Shown: piece by piece, positions 6,631 to 8,318 of the stretch
Position numbering within the stretch: the stretch's first letter is position 1
Layout of the letters: the number at the start of each line of letters is the position of its first letter
Origin: Anaerolineae bacterium
Lineage (GTDB): Bacteria > Chloroflexota > Anaerolineae > 4572-78 > NAK82
NCBI GenBank assembly: GCA_030598425.1
Contig: JAUVPY010000090.1
Location: 1 to 8,318 of the forward strand
Length of the DNA stretch: 8,318 nucleotides
Reading direction: 5' to 3'
Translations under genes and position numbers: made by a program
The notes under the pieces: model-generated
Told to the model about the DNA's origin: nothing
Databases searched by the model: none
The model's input: only the letters and a program-made list of their open reading frames with translations

Positions 6631-7719
6631 ATGAGGCCAGTACGAATGCTTATTACGGCACGCTTCGAGGAAGCCGAACTAAACCGCCTGGGGCCTATAC
6701 TCCAGGAGGTGCGCTTTGCCGGCTATGGCGTGACCCGCAATAAGCTGAATGAGGACGAACTCCAACGAGAACTGGCTGATATCGACGTTTTTATCGTGGA
6801 ATATGAGACTGTCACCCGTGAGATTCTCGAGGCGGCCCCCAGTTTGCGACTGATGGGTTGCTGCCGCAATGAGCCGGGAGCCAGCGTGGACATCGCCGCC
6901 GCGACCGAGCTGGGGTTGCCCGTTCTCTATCCACCCGGACGTAACGCAATTTCCGTCGCCGAATATACAATTGGCCTTATGATTGGCGTCACCCGTCACA
7001 TTCCCAAGGTGCATCACCTGCTCCGCTACACCTCGGAACTGACTCGTGTGCAGTACGAAGACAAGTCACCGGACAGATTGGATATTACATCCGAGTGGAG
7101 TATGGATCCGAAGGCACCTTTTAGCCGGTTTCCAGGCCCCGAACTGGCGGGGAAGGTATTGGGGCTGGTAGGATGCGGTGCAATTGGCAGGGAAATTGCC
7201 CGCAGGGCTAAGGCTTTCGATATGTACGTCATTACCTTTGACCCTTACGTCTCTACCGCCGTCCTGGACGATATTGGAGTGCAGCCGGTCAGCCTAGAGG
7301 AACTAGCCCGAGTGTCTGATTTTGTGGCGATGACCGCAAAAGTAACACCGGAGACAACCGGAATCTTCTCCGTTGCTCTAATCCAAGCCATGAAACCCAC
7401 GGCGTATTTCATTAATACTGCCAGGGCAGCCTTGGCGGATTATGACGCTTTGTACGAGGCCCTGAATGCCGGTCGCATCGCTGGCGCGGCACTGGACGTT
7501 TATCCTAAGGAGCCGATCCCTGAAGATAGTCCCTTTCGCGAGCTGGATAACGTGGTCCTGAGCCCCCATCTTGCGGGTGCCAGTATCGATATCCCTCGAC
7601 ATCACAGCCGGATGATGGTAGATGATCTTCTGCTTGCTTTCAGTGGCAAGAAACCATCCCGACTGCTTAATCCAGAAGTCTGGGAACGATCTCGTTTCGT
7701 GAGGGAAGGGATCAACTAA
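6631..7719 (+). CDS. D-isomer-specific 2-hydroxyacid dehydrogenase, phosphoglycerate dehydrogenase-like
   Basis: A 362-residue NAD-dependent dehydrogenase reducing a 2-keto acid or oxidising a D-2-hydroxy acid. The substrate-binding domain includes PPGRNAISVAEY (101-112). The cofactor loop GCGAIG is at 181-186, with Asp204 at the end of the second strand, favouring NAD. The catalytic triad is Arg265 (NTARAAL), Glu294 (YPKEP) and His313 (SPHLAG). No ACT or other C-terminal regulatory domain is present, so it is not a full-length serine-pathway SerA. Between about residues 133 and 170 it carries roughly 20 more residues than typical relatives, a polar stretch with DKSPDRLDITSEWSMDP. The ATG has AGGAG (6618-6622) at 8 nt, overlapping the kinase stop. 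The kinase-hydroxyacid dehydrogenase pairing suggests a sugar-acid or glyoxylate/hydroxypyruvate step, but the substrate is not known. Confidence 0.83.
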   Translation: MRPVRMLITARFEEAELNRLGPILQEVRFAGYGVTRNKLNEDELQRELADIDVFIVEYETVTREILEAAPSLRLMGCCRNEPGASVDIAAATELGLPVLYPPGRNAISVAEYTIGLMIGVTRHIPKVHHLLRYTSELTRVQYEDKSPDRLDITSEWSMDPKAPFSRFPGPELAGKVLGLVGCGAIGREIARRAKAFDMYVITFDPYVSTAVLDDIGVQPVSLEELARVSDFVAMTAKVTPETTGIFSVALIQAMKPTAYFINTARAALADYDALYEALNAGRIAGAALDVYPKEPIPEDSPFRELDNVVLSPHLAGASIDIPRHHSRMMVDDLLLAFSGKKPSRLLNPEVWERSRFVREGIN

Positions 7720-7741
7720 CTTCCTTGCAGGAATCTCCCCC

Positions 7742-8318
7742 CTACCCAGCTACCGTGATCATCATATGCCTCACCGCTTCGAGCTCATCCTGATTGATCG
7801 TATGGCCCATATTGGGATAGAGCCTGGCGGTGACTTCACTACCCAAACCGCGAAACACATCGGCCGAGTGAAGCACGCGCTTCTTGGGGATGTGAAAGTC
7901 CACGTCGCTGCAGCCCAGAAAGACGGGCGTGTCTGCCAACGAGCCGGGATAGTCACGCGCTGTTTCATCCGGCCCGATCAGCCCTCCGCTCAGTCCGGCC
8001 ACGCCCCCGTAGCGTCGGGCGTGGCGCGCTGCGAACTCCAGGGCAAGACACGCACCCTGCGAGAAGCCCAGCAAGATGGCCTGCTCGGGCGGGATCCCGG
8101 CTTCTGACAGACGCTCCAGCACCTCGTTAATCGCTGCCAGCGCCGACGAGAGGTAGGGCTCATTGCTGGCGATGGGGGCCATGAAACGGTTCGGATACCA
8201 GGTGTTTCCCGCCGCCTGGGGTGCCAGATAGGCGAAGTCCGGTTGTGCCAGTTCGTCGGCCAGGGAGAGTATACTCTCCGCCGTGGCACCACGGCCATGG
8301 ATCATCACCATCGCCACC
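7742..8318 (-). CDS. Phospholipase/carboxylesterase (YpfH/COG0400-like alpha/beta hydrolase), N-terminus cut by window edge
   Basis: The frame enters from the right edge and stops at 7742-7744 (TAG on the minus strand), giving about 191 residues. It shows an oxyanion-hole motif HGRG (7-10), the nucleophile elbow GFSQG with Ser86, a probable acid Asp140 (DVDFHIP) and His172 (MGHT), i.e. a complete hydrolase triad. NTWYPNRF and NEPYLSSAL are typical of the phospholipase/carboxylesterase subgroup. These cytoplasmic enzymes cleave short esters; the physiological substrate is usually unknown. A GTG at 8317-8315 could be read as a start, but family members have further residues before MVMIHGRGA, so the true start is probably outside. 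The gene is convergent with the hydroxyacid dehydrogenase, 22 nt apart, and is likely a separate transcription unit. Confidence 0.85.
   Translation of the reverse strand, partial: VAMVMIHGRGATAESILSLADELAQPDFAYLAPQAAGNTWYPNRFMAPIASNEPYLSSALAAINEVLERLSEAGIPPEQAILLGFSQGACLALEFAARHARRYGGVAGLSGGLIGPDETARDYPGSLADTPVFLGCSDVDFHIPKKRVLHSADVFRGLGSEVTARLYPNMGHTINQDELEAVRHMMITVAG

Noticed and set aside
7721..7733. Small hairpin TTCCT-TGC-AGGAA between the two convergent genes as a terminator
   Set aside because: Only five base pairs and no T-tract on either side; too weak to call.

Overview
The window holds a bacterial catabolic cluster of seven genes on the + strand (375-7719). In front of it lies the tail of another + strand gene (2-226), and behind it a convergent gene that runs off the right edge (7742-8318, - strand). 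No rRNA, tRNA, CRISPR array, insertion sequence or transposase was seen. The DNA is moderately GC-rich. GTG starts and GGAGG-type ribosome binding sites are common. The gene content would fit a heterotrophic Chloroflexota-like or rhizobial-type bacterium, but this is only an impression from family resemblance; the sequence alone does not fix the taxon.

Left edge (1-374): the C-terminal 74 residues of a small two-helix membrane protein that reads like the DUF2160 family. Those proteins accompany glycerol/polyol ABC importers (GlpSTPQUV type). A terminator-like inverted repeat with a T-tract follows, then a strong ribosome binding site.

Main cluster (375-7719): (1) XdhA-type xylitol dehydrogenase/D-xylulose reductase; (2) a second zinc-dependent polyol-type dehydrogenase of the Tdh/sorbitol dehydrogenase superfamily; (3) a short-chain dehydrogenase resembling ketose reductases/mannitol dehydrogenases; (4) a SIS-domain sugar isomerase of the 6-phospho-3-hexuloisomerase family; (5) a third zinc-dependent sorbitol/iditol-type dehydrogenase; (6) an FGGY sugar kinase of xylulokinase type; (7) a D-isomer-specific 2-hydroxyacid dehydrogenase. 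All are co-directional with gaps of 6 to 106 nt, so one or two transcripts are likely.

Working model (inference): an upstream ABC importer brings in one or more sugar alcohols. The dehydrogenases oxidise them to ketoses, the FGGY kinase phosphorylates the ketose, and the SIS protein may isomerise a ketose phosphate into central metabolism. The best-supported single step is xylitol to D-xylulose by gene 1. The most unusual parts are the SIS protein, which lacks the usual phosphate-loop serine pattern and has no hexulose-6-phosphate synthase beside it, and the kinase, which lacks the Gln-Met-His substrate motif of classical xylulokinases. Together with four different dehydrogenases, these suggest a polyol pathway that is not the textbook xylitol/xylulose route.

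Right edge: a YpfH/COG0400-type carboxylesterase on the opposite strand, probably unrelated to the cluster.
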